A DNA stretch of 64,000 nucleotides, from positions 62,001 to 126,000 of the forward strand of contig JACKKE010000011.1 in NCBI GenBank assembly GCA_020637595.1, read 5' to 3'. Source of the DNA: Rhodobacter sp. GTDB taxonomy: Bacteria > Pseudomonadota > Alphaproteobacteria > Rhodobacterales > Rhodobacteraceae. Under the pieces are notes generated by a model. That model made no database searches and was not told the origin of the DNA. It saw nothing but the letters and a program-made list of their open reading frames with translations. The translations under genes and the position numbers were made by a program. Shown here piece by piece: positions 36,276 through 43,920 of this stretch (its first letter is position 1; every line of letters starts with the position of its first letter).

Positions 36276-36752
36276 TCAGTTCAGCGTCGGAACCGGGGGC
36301 ATTCCCGCAACCATCCGTTGCATATTGACCCTGAGGAACAGGGGCATGCCGGCGCGTTCATAGCTGCCTGAGGCCATTGCGAACATCGGTTGGGTGTCGC
36401 CCGACGCCCAGGTGCGCCCCTCCAGGATGAGGGTCAGCACCTGCCCTTCCGCCCCCATCTGCAACGCGCCGGTCAAGGCGCAACTGGCGTCCAAGGTCAG
36501 CGAACCGTCAGCGGATACGGCTGTCGGCCGGGGTGGCGGGTTGTCCAGATCGACGATGACATAGCAATTGCCCGAAACCGCGCCCCCGCGCGTGACGGCC
36601 AAGTCGCAGGACAGGGTATGTCCGGTTTCCGTCAGGGCCGTAACCCGCCAGTCGCCCCGCATCGCGACTTGTCGGCAGTCGGTGGCGGCGGCGGATATTC
36701 CGGGCGCAGCCAACGCTGCGGCCAGAACGCCAAGCTTACAAAAAGAACGCAT
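36276..36752 (-). CDS. Exported protein of unknown function, paralogue B
   Basis: The 158-residue protein has a signal peptide (FCKLGVLAAALAAPGISAAA) and the segments TDCRQVAMRGDWR, LSCDLAVTRGGAVSGNCY, GRTWASGDTQPMF and a C-terminal NMQRMVAGMPPVPT. The match to the adjacent paralogue spans the whole mature length, with cysteines at equivalent places. The genes run in the same direction 113 bases apart, which suggests an old tandem duplication. No known domain was recognised. Confidence 0.75.
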   Translation of the reverse strand: MRSFCKLGVLAAALAAPGISAAATDCRQVAMRGDWRVTALTETGHTLSCDLAVTRGGAVSGNCYVIVDLDNPPPRPTAVSADGSLTLDASCALTGALQMGAEGQVLTLILEGRTWASGDTQPMFAMASGSYERAGMPLFLRVNMQRMVAGMPPVPTLN

Positions 36753-37019
36753 TTCTCCTCCGGGTTACACACCGGGAAAGGATACACGTCCAAGCAGGCG
36801 TGTCCACCACGGGCTGCCGATTTTTCAGCAATTAAAAGGGCTTGTGTTTTGCATGTGCAGCACCGGGAACGGCGAAAACAGCCGGCGCGCTTTCCCCGGG
36901 TTCGATGGGCTGCCGGGTGTCCGGTCGCCTGTCACGGCGCGATTGCCAGGGGGCGGCCCGGCGTTCCGCCCCCTGCGCAGGCCGTGTTTCCGCGCCGGGG
37001 CACCGGCTGGCTTGCGAAT

Positions 37020-38030
37020 CTATTCCGTATCGGTCGGGATCAACCCCACCTCGCGGAAATACCGTTCGGCGCCGGGGTGCAGCGGAACCGGCAGCCCGTC
37101 GATGGCGTGGGCCAGCGACAGCGCGCACCCGGCTGCGTGGATCTCGCACAGATAGGGCAGGTTCTCGAACATCGTCCGGGTAAACAGATAGACGTCCTCG
37201 GCCGACACATCGGCGTTGACCGCCAGAAAGTTCGGCTGGGCGATGGTCTGGATCGACTCGGTCTGTCCGGCATAGGTGTCGGCAGGGATCGTTATCGTCT
37301 GCACCAGCCCCGTCCCACCATCGAGGCGCGTGAACTGTTCGTCGGTGACCCGCAGCAAGGCCAGGCGGTCACCCATCGCGCTCATCACCTGCGCGACCGA
37401 GGCCACACCGACGCCCGAATTGATGTTGGTGCCGGCGACCTCACCGGCCTGCAGGGCGCGGTCGGTCTCCTGGAAGCTCAGGAACACGGGCGACCAGCTT
37501 TCATAGTCGAGCCCGTAGTTCCCGAACAAAAAGCGGTTGGTGTATTCGGTTCCCGAGCCCAGCTGACCCATCGAAAAGCCGCGCCCGGTCAGGTTGGCCA
37601 GATCGTCGATGGTTCCGCTGGTCGCCAGTTCCGAGAGGATCAGAAAATGTTCGGCGTCGGGCCAGAGCATCGTCACCGCGCGCAGGTTTTCCTGCGGGCC
37701 GACGGTGTCGAACGGGGCCACCCCGTCATGGGCCCAGCGGCCGACCATCGTCTGCAGGATGGCGAATTGTGCCTCGTCCTCGCGCAGCAGGCGCACGTTG
37801 TCGACCGAGCCGGCGGATGGGACGCCCTCGATGTCGATGCCGTGCGACCCTTCGAGGTTGATCTTGGCGACCAGCGCCAGGGCGACGCCAACAGGATAAT
37901 AGGTGCCGCCCTCGGATCCGGTGGCGACACGGTAATGCCGTGTCCCGCCAGATTGCGCCGATACCGGGCCGGCCAGTGCCAGTCCCAAGGCAATGACTGA
38001 CAGGCCGCGCATCCAAGCCCCGTTCGCCAT
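37020..38030 (-). CDS. TAXI family TRAP transporter solute-binding protein
   Basis: The 336-residue periplasmic protein has a signal peptide (GLSVIALGLALAGPVSAQ) and the TAXI family pattern RVATGSEGGTYYPVGVALA near the mature N-terminus, with GVPSAGSVDNVRLLREDEAQFAILQ following. These proteins deliver small organic acids such as glutamate or 2-oxoglutarate to a TRAP membrane pair. The membrane genes are not in the window, so it is an orphan binding protein here. GGAGAG lies upstream of the chosen ATG. Confidence 0.88.
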   Translation of the reverse strand: MANGAWMRGLSVIALGLALAGPVSAQSGGTRHYRVATGSEGGTYYPVGVALALVAKINLEGSHGIDIEGVPSAGSVDNVRLLREDEAQFAILQTMVGRWAHDGVAPFDTVGPQENLRAVTMLWPDAEHFLILSELATSGTIDDLANLTGRGFSMGQLGSGTEYTNRFLFGNYGLDYESWSPVFLSFQETDRALQAGEVAGTNINSGVGVASVAQVMSAMGDRLALLRVTDEQFTRLDGGTGLVQTITIPADTYAGQTESIQTIAQPNFLAVNADVSAEDVYLFTRTMFENLPYLCEIHAAGCALSLAHAIDGLPVPLHPGAERYFREVGLIPTDTE

Positions 38031-38147
38031 GCAACTCTCCTTTTGCTTCCCTAGGCAAGAGCATGGCGGAAACGGGGGTATTTTCAAGCCGCAACCCGAC
38101 GTGGGACCCGCGGCCAATCAGGTCGCAGGCCCGGTGCGCCCCGGTGC

Positions 38148-39242
38148 TCAACCGGCTTTCAACACGCCACGCGCAATCTGGTCACGCTCGATCGACTCGA
38201 ACAGCGCCTTGAAGTTGCCCTCGCCAAAGCCGTCGTCACCCTTGCGCTGGATGAATTCGAAGAAGATCGGCCCGATTACGGTCTTGGAAAAGATCTGCAG
38301 CAGGATCCGCGTCTCGCCACCATCGACCACGCCTTCGCCGTCGATCAGGATGCCGTGTTTCATCATCCGGTCCAGTGGCTCGTCATGGCCTTTCACGCGA
38401 TCATGCGACATCTCGTAATAGGCGCGGGGCGGCGCGGGCATAAAACGGATGCCGCGCGCGGCGATGGCGTCGGTTGCGGCATAGATGTCGTCGCAGCCCA
38501 CGGCGATGTGCTGGATGCCCTCGCCCCTGTAGCGTTTGAGGTATTCGACGATCTGCCCGGTCTCGCCGCGATCCTCGTTGATCGGGATGCGGATGCGCCC
38601 GTCGGGCGAGGTCAGCGCGCGGCTGAAGAGGCCGGTATACTTGCCCTGGATGTCAAAGAAGCGGATTTCGCGGAAGTTGAACACCTCGCCGTAGAACCTG
38701 AACCAGGTGTCCATGTTCCCCTTGCGCACATTGTGCGTCAGATGGTCGAGATAGTGAAAGCCCACGCCCCGGGGATGCGCCGGCGCCAGCCAGTCGAATT
38801 CGGCGTTATAGGGCGAGGCGTCGCGATAGCTGTCGATGAAATAGATCAGGCTGCCGCCGATCCCCAAGATGGCCGGCACGTCCAGCACCTTGCCCGGCCC
38901 GGTGTATTCGGTGGCCCCTTTGGACAGCGCGTGCCGCAGAGCATGCTGCGCATCGACCACCCGCCACCCCATCGAGGCGGCGCAGGGGCCGTGCTCGGCC
39001 ACGAAGGTCTGGGCGTGGCTGTCGGGCTCCGTGGTGATCAGATAGGTGACATCGCCCTGCTGCCAGACCTCGACGGCCTTGGTCTTGTGGGTGGCGACGT
39101 GGGAATAGCCCATCTTGGCAAAGAGATCACGCAGCGCCTGCGGGTCGGGATGGGCGAATTCGACGAACTCGAACCCGTCGGTGCCTGCGGGGTTCTGATC
39201 CGAGATCGTGGCGCGCGGGGCGTCGTGGGGGAAGGGGCCCAT
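38148..39242 (-). CDS. hppD: 4-hydroxyphenylpyruvate dioxygenase
   Basis: The 364-residue non-haem iron enzyme turns 4-hydroxyphenylpyruvate into homogentisate in tyrosine breakdown. Iron ligands are visible as the histidine of FHYLDHLTHNV, the histidine of GIQHIAVG and the glutamate of GPIFFEFIQRKG near the C-terminus. Length is normal. The divergent Lrp-type gene and a near-perfect palindrome between them suggest local control by an amino acid or an intermediate. Homogentisate dioxygenase is not in the window. Confidence 0.96.
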   Translation of the reverse strand: MGPFPHDAPRATISDQNPAGTDGFEFVEFAHPDPQALRDLFAKMGYSHVATHKTKAVEVWQQGDVTYLITTEPDSHAQTFVAEHGPCAASMGWRVVDAQHALRHALSKGATEYTGPGKVLDVPAILGIGGSLIYFIDSYRDASPYNAEFDWLAPAHPRGVGFHYLDHLTHNVRKGNMDTWFRFYGEVFNFREIRFFDIQGKYTGLFSRALTSPDGRIRIPINEDRGETGQIVEYLKRYRGEGIQHIAVGCDDIYAATDAIAARGIRFMPAPPRAYYEMSHDRVKGHDEPLDRMMKHGILIDGEGVVDGGETRILLQIFSKTVIGPIFFEFIQRKGDDGFGEGNFKALFESIERDQIARGVLKAG

Positions 39243-39327
39243 GATCGTGTCCTTTTTTGATGTCTGCGGGAGTCATCATACCGCCACCCCCTTGCGGGAA
39301 GTGCGCGAAATGGGGCATGGGGTGCGC

Positions 39328-39354
39328 GTAGGGTGCGTGAATCACGCACCTTAC
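39328..39354. promoter_or_regulatory. 27-base palindrome between hppD and the Lrp regulator
   Basis: GGTGCGTGA and TCACGCACC form a perfect 9-bp inverted repeat around a single A, flanked by GTA/TAC after one mismatched pair. It lies in the divergent gap, 24 bases before the lrp-type start, where an autoregulatory site is expected. The left arm GTAGGGTG also occurs in a palindrome at the bhcB stop, so a dispersed repeat is the alternative. Confidence 0.55.
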
Positions 39355-39378
39355 GGGACATTGATGCAAGGGAATCGC

Positions 39379-39834
39379 ATGCTGGACGAGGCCGATCAGA
39401 AGATCCTCGCGTTGATCCAGAAAAACGCCATGCTGACCGCGCAGGAGCTGGGCGAGCGGATCGCCCTGTCGCCCAGCCAGGCCGCCCGACGGCGCGCGCG
39501 GCTCGAGGCCGAGGGCTATGTCACCGCCTATGCGGCGCGGCTGGATGCGGCAAAGCTGGGACTGACGGTGCAGGCCTTCGTGCAGGTGCAGATGGCGACC
39601 CACGCCCCCGAGCGCGCGCGCACCTTTCACAGCCTGATCGACACCCTGCCCGAGGTGGTCAACGCCTGGACCCTGACCGGCGAGGCCGACTATCTGCTGC
39701 AGGTCTGGTGCGCCGATCTGCCGGCGCTGAACGTGCTGATCCACGAGCGCCTCTTGCCGCATCCCGCCGTGGCGCGGGTGCAGAGCCAGATCGTGATGAA
39801 TCAGCTCAAGCGATTTGGGGGGCTGCCGCTCTGA
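39379..39834 (+). CDS. Lrp/AsnC family transcriptional regulator
   Basis: The 151-residue regulator has an N-terminal helix-turn-helix (MLTAQELGERIALSPSQAAR) and a C-terminal RAM/ACT-like ligand domain with VVNAWTLTGEADYLLQVW. The ATG at MLDEADQK was preferred because AAGGGA lies five bases before it; another ATG is five codons upstream. It is divergent from hppD and is the likely controller of tyrosine breakdown, with an aromatic amino acid as the probable ligand by inference. Confidence 0.88.
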   Translation: MLDEADQKILALIQKNAMLTAQELGERIALSPSQAARRRARLEAEGYVTAYAARLDAAKLGLTVQAFVQVQMATHAPERARTFHSLIDTLPEVVNAWTLTGEADYLLQVWCADLPALNVLIHERLLPHPAVARVQSQIVMNQLKRFGGLPL

Positions 39835-39842
39835 TCGGGCTT

Positions 39843-39873
39843 ACCCCAGGGATATTTGCGGCACAAAGACGAA
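39843..39873 (+). repeat. Recurring 3'-end element, copy 3 (tail only)
   Basis: ACCCCAG followed by GGATATTTGCGGCACAAAGA and CG lies between the converging lrp and hydratase-family genes. It has the ACCCC-(G)GATATTT-...-CAAAGA order of the other copies but no strong hairpin in front of it. Confidence 0.5.
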
Positions 39874-39875
39874 GG

Positions 39876-40640
39876 TCAGGTCAGAGCGAGCGTCAGCGGC
39901 GGCAGGGCGATGCCGTCAAAGCGCGCGGTCCAGGTCTGGCCGGGCAGCGCGGGCAGGGCGCGCGTCACGGTGCCGGTGCTGACGATGGCGTCCGCGGGCA
40001 TGGGTGCGCCGAGCCCGGCGAGATGGCGCAGCACCGCCAGCGGGCCTGATCCCAGCAGATTGGCAGCGGTGCCCCGGTCTGCCAGGTCGTCGCCCAGAAG
40101 CAGCGTGGCCGTGAAGTTGTGCAGGGGGCCCAGCCAGTCGGGCCTGGTCGGCTGCCACTCGCCCAGAACCAGCGCCGCGTGCATCGCGCCGGCGGCGACC
40201 GTGTCGGGGGCCTTGGCGCGCCAGCCGGGAAACGGCGATTGCACGATCTCGAAAGCAGGTGCAACGGCCTCGACGCAGGCCAGAAGCGCGGCGTCCTCCA
40301 TCCCGGGCTGCGGCGTCGCGCGCAGCCGGAAGGCCACTTCGGGCTCGATCTTGGCCTCGGGGAAGGCGGCGACGGCCAGCGGGCTTTGCCCCAGCGTGGT
40401 GTCAAAGACCGGCCCGTGGATCGGCGCGTCGATGCCGTATTCGGGCCAGATCGTGGTGTTGGTGAACCCGGCCTTGAGCCCGATCACATGCGCGCCGCGG
40501 GCCTTGCGCCGGGCGGTCAGCTCGGCCTGGGCGGCATAGGCGCGAGGCAGATCAAAATCCGGGTCGGAGTCGGTGATCGGGGCCATCGGCAGGCGATGGT
40601 CGAGGGCGTGCAGGATGGCGTCAGCGATGGTGATCATCAT
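39876..40640 (-). CDS. 2-keto-4-pentenoate hydratase family protein
   Basis: The 254-residue protein (or 253 from the second ATG) belongs to the fumarylacetoacetase-like fold of hydratases and decarboxylases such as MhpD. It shows GAHVIGLKAGFTN, the metal-site region AKIEPEVAFRL and GSGPLAVLRHLAGLG, which resembles the family's GHPLxALxWLA segment. These enzymes add water to 2-hydroxypentadienoate in meta-cleavage routes, but no other such genes are near. The start directly follows the stop of the GAPDH-like gene (TGAATG), so it belongs to that transcript and perhaps to the bhc unit. Confidence 0.8.
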   Translation of the reverse strand: MMITIADAILHALDHRLPMAPITDSDPDFDLPRAYAAQAELTARRKARGAHVIGLKAGFTNTTIWPEYGIDAPIHGPVFDTTLGQSPLAVAAFPEAKIEPEVAFRLRATPQPGMEDAALLACVEAVAPAFEIVQSPFPGWRAKAPDTVAAGAMHAALVLGEWQPTRPDWLGPLHNFTATLLLGDDLADRGTAANLLGSGPLAVLRHLAGLGAPMPADAIVSTGTVTRALPALPGQTWTARFDGIALPPLTLALT

Positions 40641-41618
40641 TCAACCTTGCTGCATCCGCAGGGCCATGTCGAGCATCCGGCAGGAAAAGCCCCATTCGTT
40701 GTCATACCAGCCGAAGACGCGCAGCAGCCCGCCGCCGGTGACGCGGGTCTCGGGCAGGGCCATGACGATGCTCTCGGGGCGCGCGCGCAGGTCCGAACTG
40801 ACCAGAGGCTTGGTGGTCCAGCCGATCACCCCGCCCGCGCCCTGCAAGAGCGCGTTGACCTCGATCGCGGCAACCGGGCGCGCCGGCACCACGCATAGAT
40901 CCACCGCCGAGACGCTGGCAGTCGGCACCCGCACCGCCGCGCATTCGATGCGGCCGGCCTGTTCGGGCAGCACCCGGTCCAGCAGCCGCCCGGCCGAGGT
41001 GGTCGTCGGCACCATCGACAGCGCCGCCGCGCGGTTGCGCGCGGGGTCGCTGCTGCGCGGGGCGTCCACGGTGGGCTGGCTGCCGGTATAGCAATGGATC
41101 GTCGTCATCCAGCCGGCGGTGATGCCGAAGGCGTCGTCCAGCACCCGCACCAGGGGCGCCAGCGCGTTCGTCGTGCAGGAGGCATTCGAGACGATCGCCA
41201 GATCCGGCGTCAGCACCGCGTCATTGGCGCCCAACACCACGGTCGCATCCGCCGCGTCCGAAGGCCCCGAAATCAGCACTCGCCGCGCGCCGGCCTGCAG
41301 GCCCCGCTCGGCCACTGTCCGGTCGTCGGCCTTGCCGGTGCATTCCAGCACCAGGTCGATGCCGGTCAGGTCCAGCGCCGACAAGTCGGACTGCCGGCTC
41401 AGCGGCAGGCGGCGGCCCTGGACGACCAGCACATCGCCCTCCAACGACACGCCATCGAGCGGCCCAAAGATGCTGTCGTATTCCAGCAGATAGGCGCAGG
41501 TCTCGGGCGCGGCGATGTCGTTGATGCCGACAATCTCGATCCCCGGCCAGCCACCCTTGAGCCAGGCGCGCAGCACCGTGCGCCCGATCCGCCCGAATCC
41601 GTTGATGAACACCCGCAT
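40641..41618 (-). CDS. Glyceraldehyde-3-phosphate dehydrogenase paralogue
   Basis: The 325-residue protein has the NAD-binding start INGFGRIGR, the nucleophile Cys148 in SNASCTTNALAPL and His175 in TTIHCYTGSQP, and ends with GWYDNEWGFSCRMLD. It is shorter and more divergent than housekeeping GAPDH, for example SMVPTTTSAGRLL in place of the usual NIIPSSTGAAK. It could be a gluconeogenic (GapB-like) or erythrose-4-phosphate dehydrogenase. It starts 42 bases after bhcD in the same direction. If cotranscribed, it would serve sugar synthesis from the oxaloacetate made by the beta-hydroxyaspartate cycle. Confidence 0.85.
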   Translation of the reverse strand: MRVFINGFGRIGRTVLRAWLKGGWPGIEIVGINDIAAPETCAYLLEYDSIFGPLDGVSLEGDVLVVQGRRLPLSRQSDLSALDLTGIDLVLECTGKADDRTVAERGLQAGARRVLISGPSDAADATVVLGANDAVLTPDLAIVSNASCTTNALAPLVRVLDDAFGITAGWMTTIHCYTGSQPTVDAPRSSDPARNRAAALSMVPTTTSAGRLLDRVLPEQAGRIECAAVRVPTASVSAVDLCVVPARPVAAIEVNALLQGAGGVIGWTTKPLVSSDLRARPESIVMALPETRVTGGGLLRVFGWYDNEWGFSCRMLDMALRMQQG

Positions 41619-41660
41619 CGCGCGCCCCCTGCTTTGCGCCTAGGGCTACGCCTCAGGCGA

Positions 41661-42620
41661 TCAAAGCTCAACCTCGATCGCAAGGCCCTGCGCGCGTGCC
41701 AGTTCGACCACCTTCGCAGCCACAGCGATGTCCTGCAGGCCCACGCCGGTGCCATCGAAAAGCGTGATCTCATCCTCCGATCGCCGCCCGGGGGCCGCGC
41801 CGGTGATCACGGCGCCAAGGGGGGTGATGTCGCCTGCGGCGATCAACCCCGCGCCGATCGCGTGCTGCGCCTCGCCGATGCTGATCGACTGCGCGACCTC
41901 GTCGGTGAACACCCGCGCGCGCGCCAAAAGCGCCGGCTCCACCTCCTGCTTGCCGATGGTGTCGGTGCCCATGCAGGCCAGATGCGTGCCGGGGGCGACA
42001 TGGGCCGAGGCCAGCGAGAACGCGGGCGACGATGTGATCGTCACGATCACATCGGCCTCGACCATCCGCTCCAGCGTCACCGCCTCGAAGGGCAGACCCA
42101 GTTCGGCCGCGACCTCACCCAGTTTCGGCAGCATGTCGGGGTGATAGTTCCACGCGATGACCCTGTCGAAATCGCGCACTCGGGCAGCTGCGCGCAGCTG
42201 GAACACCGCCTGATGGCCGGCGCCGACCATGCCCAGCACCCGGGCTTCGCGCCGCGCCAGCCGGTCGATGGAAATCGCGCTTGCCGCCGCCGTGCGCAGC
42301 GCGGTCAGCAGATTGCCGCCGACCGCCGCCCGCAAGACGCCCGTATCGGGGTCGAACAGAAAGACCGTCGACTGATGGTTGATCATCCCCCGCGCCGCGT
42401 TCCCCGGGAAATAGCCGCCGGCCTTCACCCCCAGCGCCGCGCCCGCCCGGTCCAGACCCGACTTGAAGCCATACTGCCGCCCCTCGCCCAGGGCCTCGCG
42501 CACCACCGGAAAGTTATAGGCCGCACCCTCCGCCATCGCCGCGAACACCGCTTCGACCGCGCCAAAGGCCTCCTCGGGCGTCATCAGCCCGGCAATCATC
42601 CGCTCGGGAACCACGAACAT
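41661..42620 (-). CDS. bhcD: Iminosuccinate reductase of the beta-hydroxyaspartate cycle
   Basis: The 319-residue enzyme belongs to the ornithine cyclodeaminase/mu-crystallin family, with RQYGFKSG and AAVGGNLLTALRTAAASA in the substrate region and the NAD(P)-binding VLGMVGAGHQA. In Paracoccus denitrificans this member reduces iminosuccinate to L-aspartate and so regenerates the amino donor of the cycle. The identification rests on its place right after bhcA, bhcB and bhcC. The ATG at MFVVPERM was chosen because AAAGGG lies upstream; another ATG is five codons earlier. Confidence 0.93.
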   Translation of the reverse strand: MFVVPERMIAGLMTPEEAFGAVEAVFAAMAEGAAYNFPVVREALGEGRQYGFKSGLDRAGAALGVKAGGYFPGNAARGMINHQSTVFLFDPDTGVLRAAVGGNLLTALRTAAASAISIDRLARREARVLGMVGAGHQAVFQLRAAARVRDFDRVIAWNYHPDMLPKLGEVAAELGLPFEAVTLERMVEADVIVTITSSPAFSLASAHVAPGTHLACMGTDTIGKQEVEPALLARARVFTDEVAQSISIGEAQHAIGAGLIAAGDITPLGAVITGAAPGRRSEDEITLFDGTGVGLQDIAVAAKVVELARAQGLAIEVEL

Positions 42621-42632
42621 CGGCGGCCCTTT

Positions 42633-42685
42633 CATCTTGCTAAAAAATACGCTCAGGGGGGTCCGGGGGGCAGAATGCCCCCCGG
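42633..42685 (-). repeat. Recurring 3'-end element, copy 4, between bhcC and bhcD
   Basis: On the minus strand the hairpin CCGGGGGG-cattctg-CCCCCCGG begins six bases after the bhcC stop. ACCCCC and a tail GTATTTTTTAGCAAGATG follow, running into the start region of bhcD. It is thus inside the bhc operon, where it could trim or protect the upstream mRNA and lower bhcD expression relative to bhcABC. Confidence 0.6.
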
Positions 42686-42690
42686 CGCTC

Positions 42691-43854
42691 TCAATAAGCC
42701 TTGCCGCGCGCCGAGACGGGCCAGACGGCCTCGACCACGCCGCCCCGCACGCCGACATACCAGTCATGGACGTTGCAGGTCGGGTCGCAATGGCCCGGCA
42801 CCAGCCGCAGCTTGTCGCCGACCTTCAGCACGCCGCCCTTGTCCTCGACCACGCCGTGCTCGTCCGAGCATTTGATGTATTTCACATCGTCGCGGCCAAA
42901 GACCACCGGCAGGCCGCTGTCCACCGACTGCGCCTTCAGCCCGGCGTCGACGATCGCCTTGTCGGCCTTGGCGTGGCTCATCACCGAGGTCAGGATGAAC
43001 AGCGCGTTCTCCCATTCGCCGCGGTCGATGCGGGTGCCGGCCTCGTTCAGGATGCGGCCATAATCGGCGTCCATGAAGGCATAGGAGCCGCACTGCAGCT
43101 CGTTATACACGCCCGAGGTCGATTCGAAGTAATAGGACCCCGTGCCGCCGCCGCCGACGATGTCGCAGTCGATCCCCTCGGCCTTCAGCGCGTCCACCGC
43201 GTCCCGCACCATGCCCACGGCGATATCCAGCTTGGCCTTGCGGTCGGCGTAAAGGTCCATGTGCTGCATCGCGCCCTGATAGGCCTGGATGCCGGCGAAT
43301 TTCAGGCCCGGGGCGGCCGCGATCGCCTTGGCCAGCGCCACGACCTCGGGCGTCGTCGTCACCCCGCAGCGCCCGGCACCGCAGTCGATCTCCACCAGGC
43401 ATTCGATCTGCGTGCCGTGCTTCACCGCCGCCGCCGACAGGTCGGCCACGTTCGCCAGGTCGTCCACGCAGACGATGGTGCGCGCGCCCAGGTTCGGCAT
43501 CCGCGCCAGTCGGTCGATCTTGGCCGGGTCGCGCACCTGGTTCGAGACCAGCACATCCTTGACCCCGGCGCGGGCAAAGACCTCGGCCTCAGAGACCTTC
43601 TGGCAGCAGACCCCGCAGGCGCCGCCCAGCTTTTCCTGCAGCCAGTAGACATCGACCGACTTGTGCATCTTGCCGTGCACCCGGTGACGCATGCCATGCG
43701 CCGCCGCATAGTCGCCCATCTTCTTCACATTGCGCTCCAGCGCGTCCAGATCCAGCACCAGACAGGGCGTCTGGATCTCGGCCTCGGCCATGCCGGGCAG
43801 GGCGGGAATGTCGTAACCGACTTCCAGACCCTCGAAAGTGGTGGGTGCGTTCAT
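42691..43854 (-). CDS. bhcC: beta-Hydroxyaspartate aldolase
   Basis: The 387-residue PLP enzyme of the D-threonine aldolase/alanine racemase fold condenses glycine and glyoxylate to (2R,3S)-beta-hydroxyaspartate. The N-terminal QTPCLVLDLDALERNVKKM and RHRVHGKMHKSVDVYW are typical; Lys62 of HGKMHK is the probable PLP lysine. The C-terminal GHCDPTCNVHDWYVGV holds the histidine and cysteine metal site of the family. GGGAG precedes the chosen ATG. The length equals that I recall for the Paracoccus protein. Confidence 0.94.
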   Translation of the reverse strand: MNAPTTFEGLEVGYDIPALPGMAEAEIQTPCLVLDLDALERNVKKMGDYAAAHGMRHRVHGKMHKSVDVYWLQEKLGGACGVCCQKVSEAEVFARAGVKDVLVSNQVRDPAKIDRLARMPNLGARTIVCVDDLANVADLSAAAVKHGTQIECLVEIDCGAGRCGVTTTPEVVALAKAIAAAPGLKFAGIQAYQGAMQHMDLYADRKAKLDIAVGMVRDAVDALKAEGIDCDIVGGGGTGSYYFESTSGVYNELQCGSYAFMDADYGRILNEAGTRIDRGEWENALFILTSVMSHAKADKAIVDAGLKAQSVDSGLPVVFGRDDVKYIKCSDEHGVVEDKGGVLKVGDKLRLVPGHCDPTCNVHDWYVGVRGGVVEAVWPVSARGKAY

Positions 43855-43892
43855 GCTCGTGTCTCCCAGTCCGAATTGGTGTGCGCCGCGCG

Positions 43893-43920
43893 TAGGGTGG
43901 GACTTCAGCCCACCATCCAC
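43893..43920. repeat. Palindrome at the 3' end of bhcB
   Basis: GTAGGGTGGG and CCCACC form an imperfect inverted repeat, with the arms GGTGGG (43896-43901) and CCCACC (43909-43914). The bhcB stop codon lies within the loop and its last codons within one arm. The left arm shares GTAGGGTG with the palindrome between hppD and the Lrp gene, which suggests a dispersed repeat. Confidence 0.5.

Noticed and set aside
42691..43854. Simple D-threonine aldolase as the product of bhcC
   Set aside because: Sequence alone would allow it, but its place between the beta-hydroxyaspartate dehydratase and the iminosuccinate reductase, with the glyoxylate aminotransferase and IclR gene, makes the cycle aldolase far more likely.
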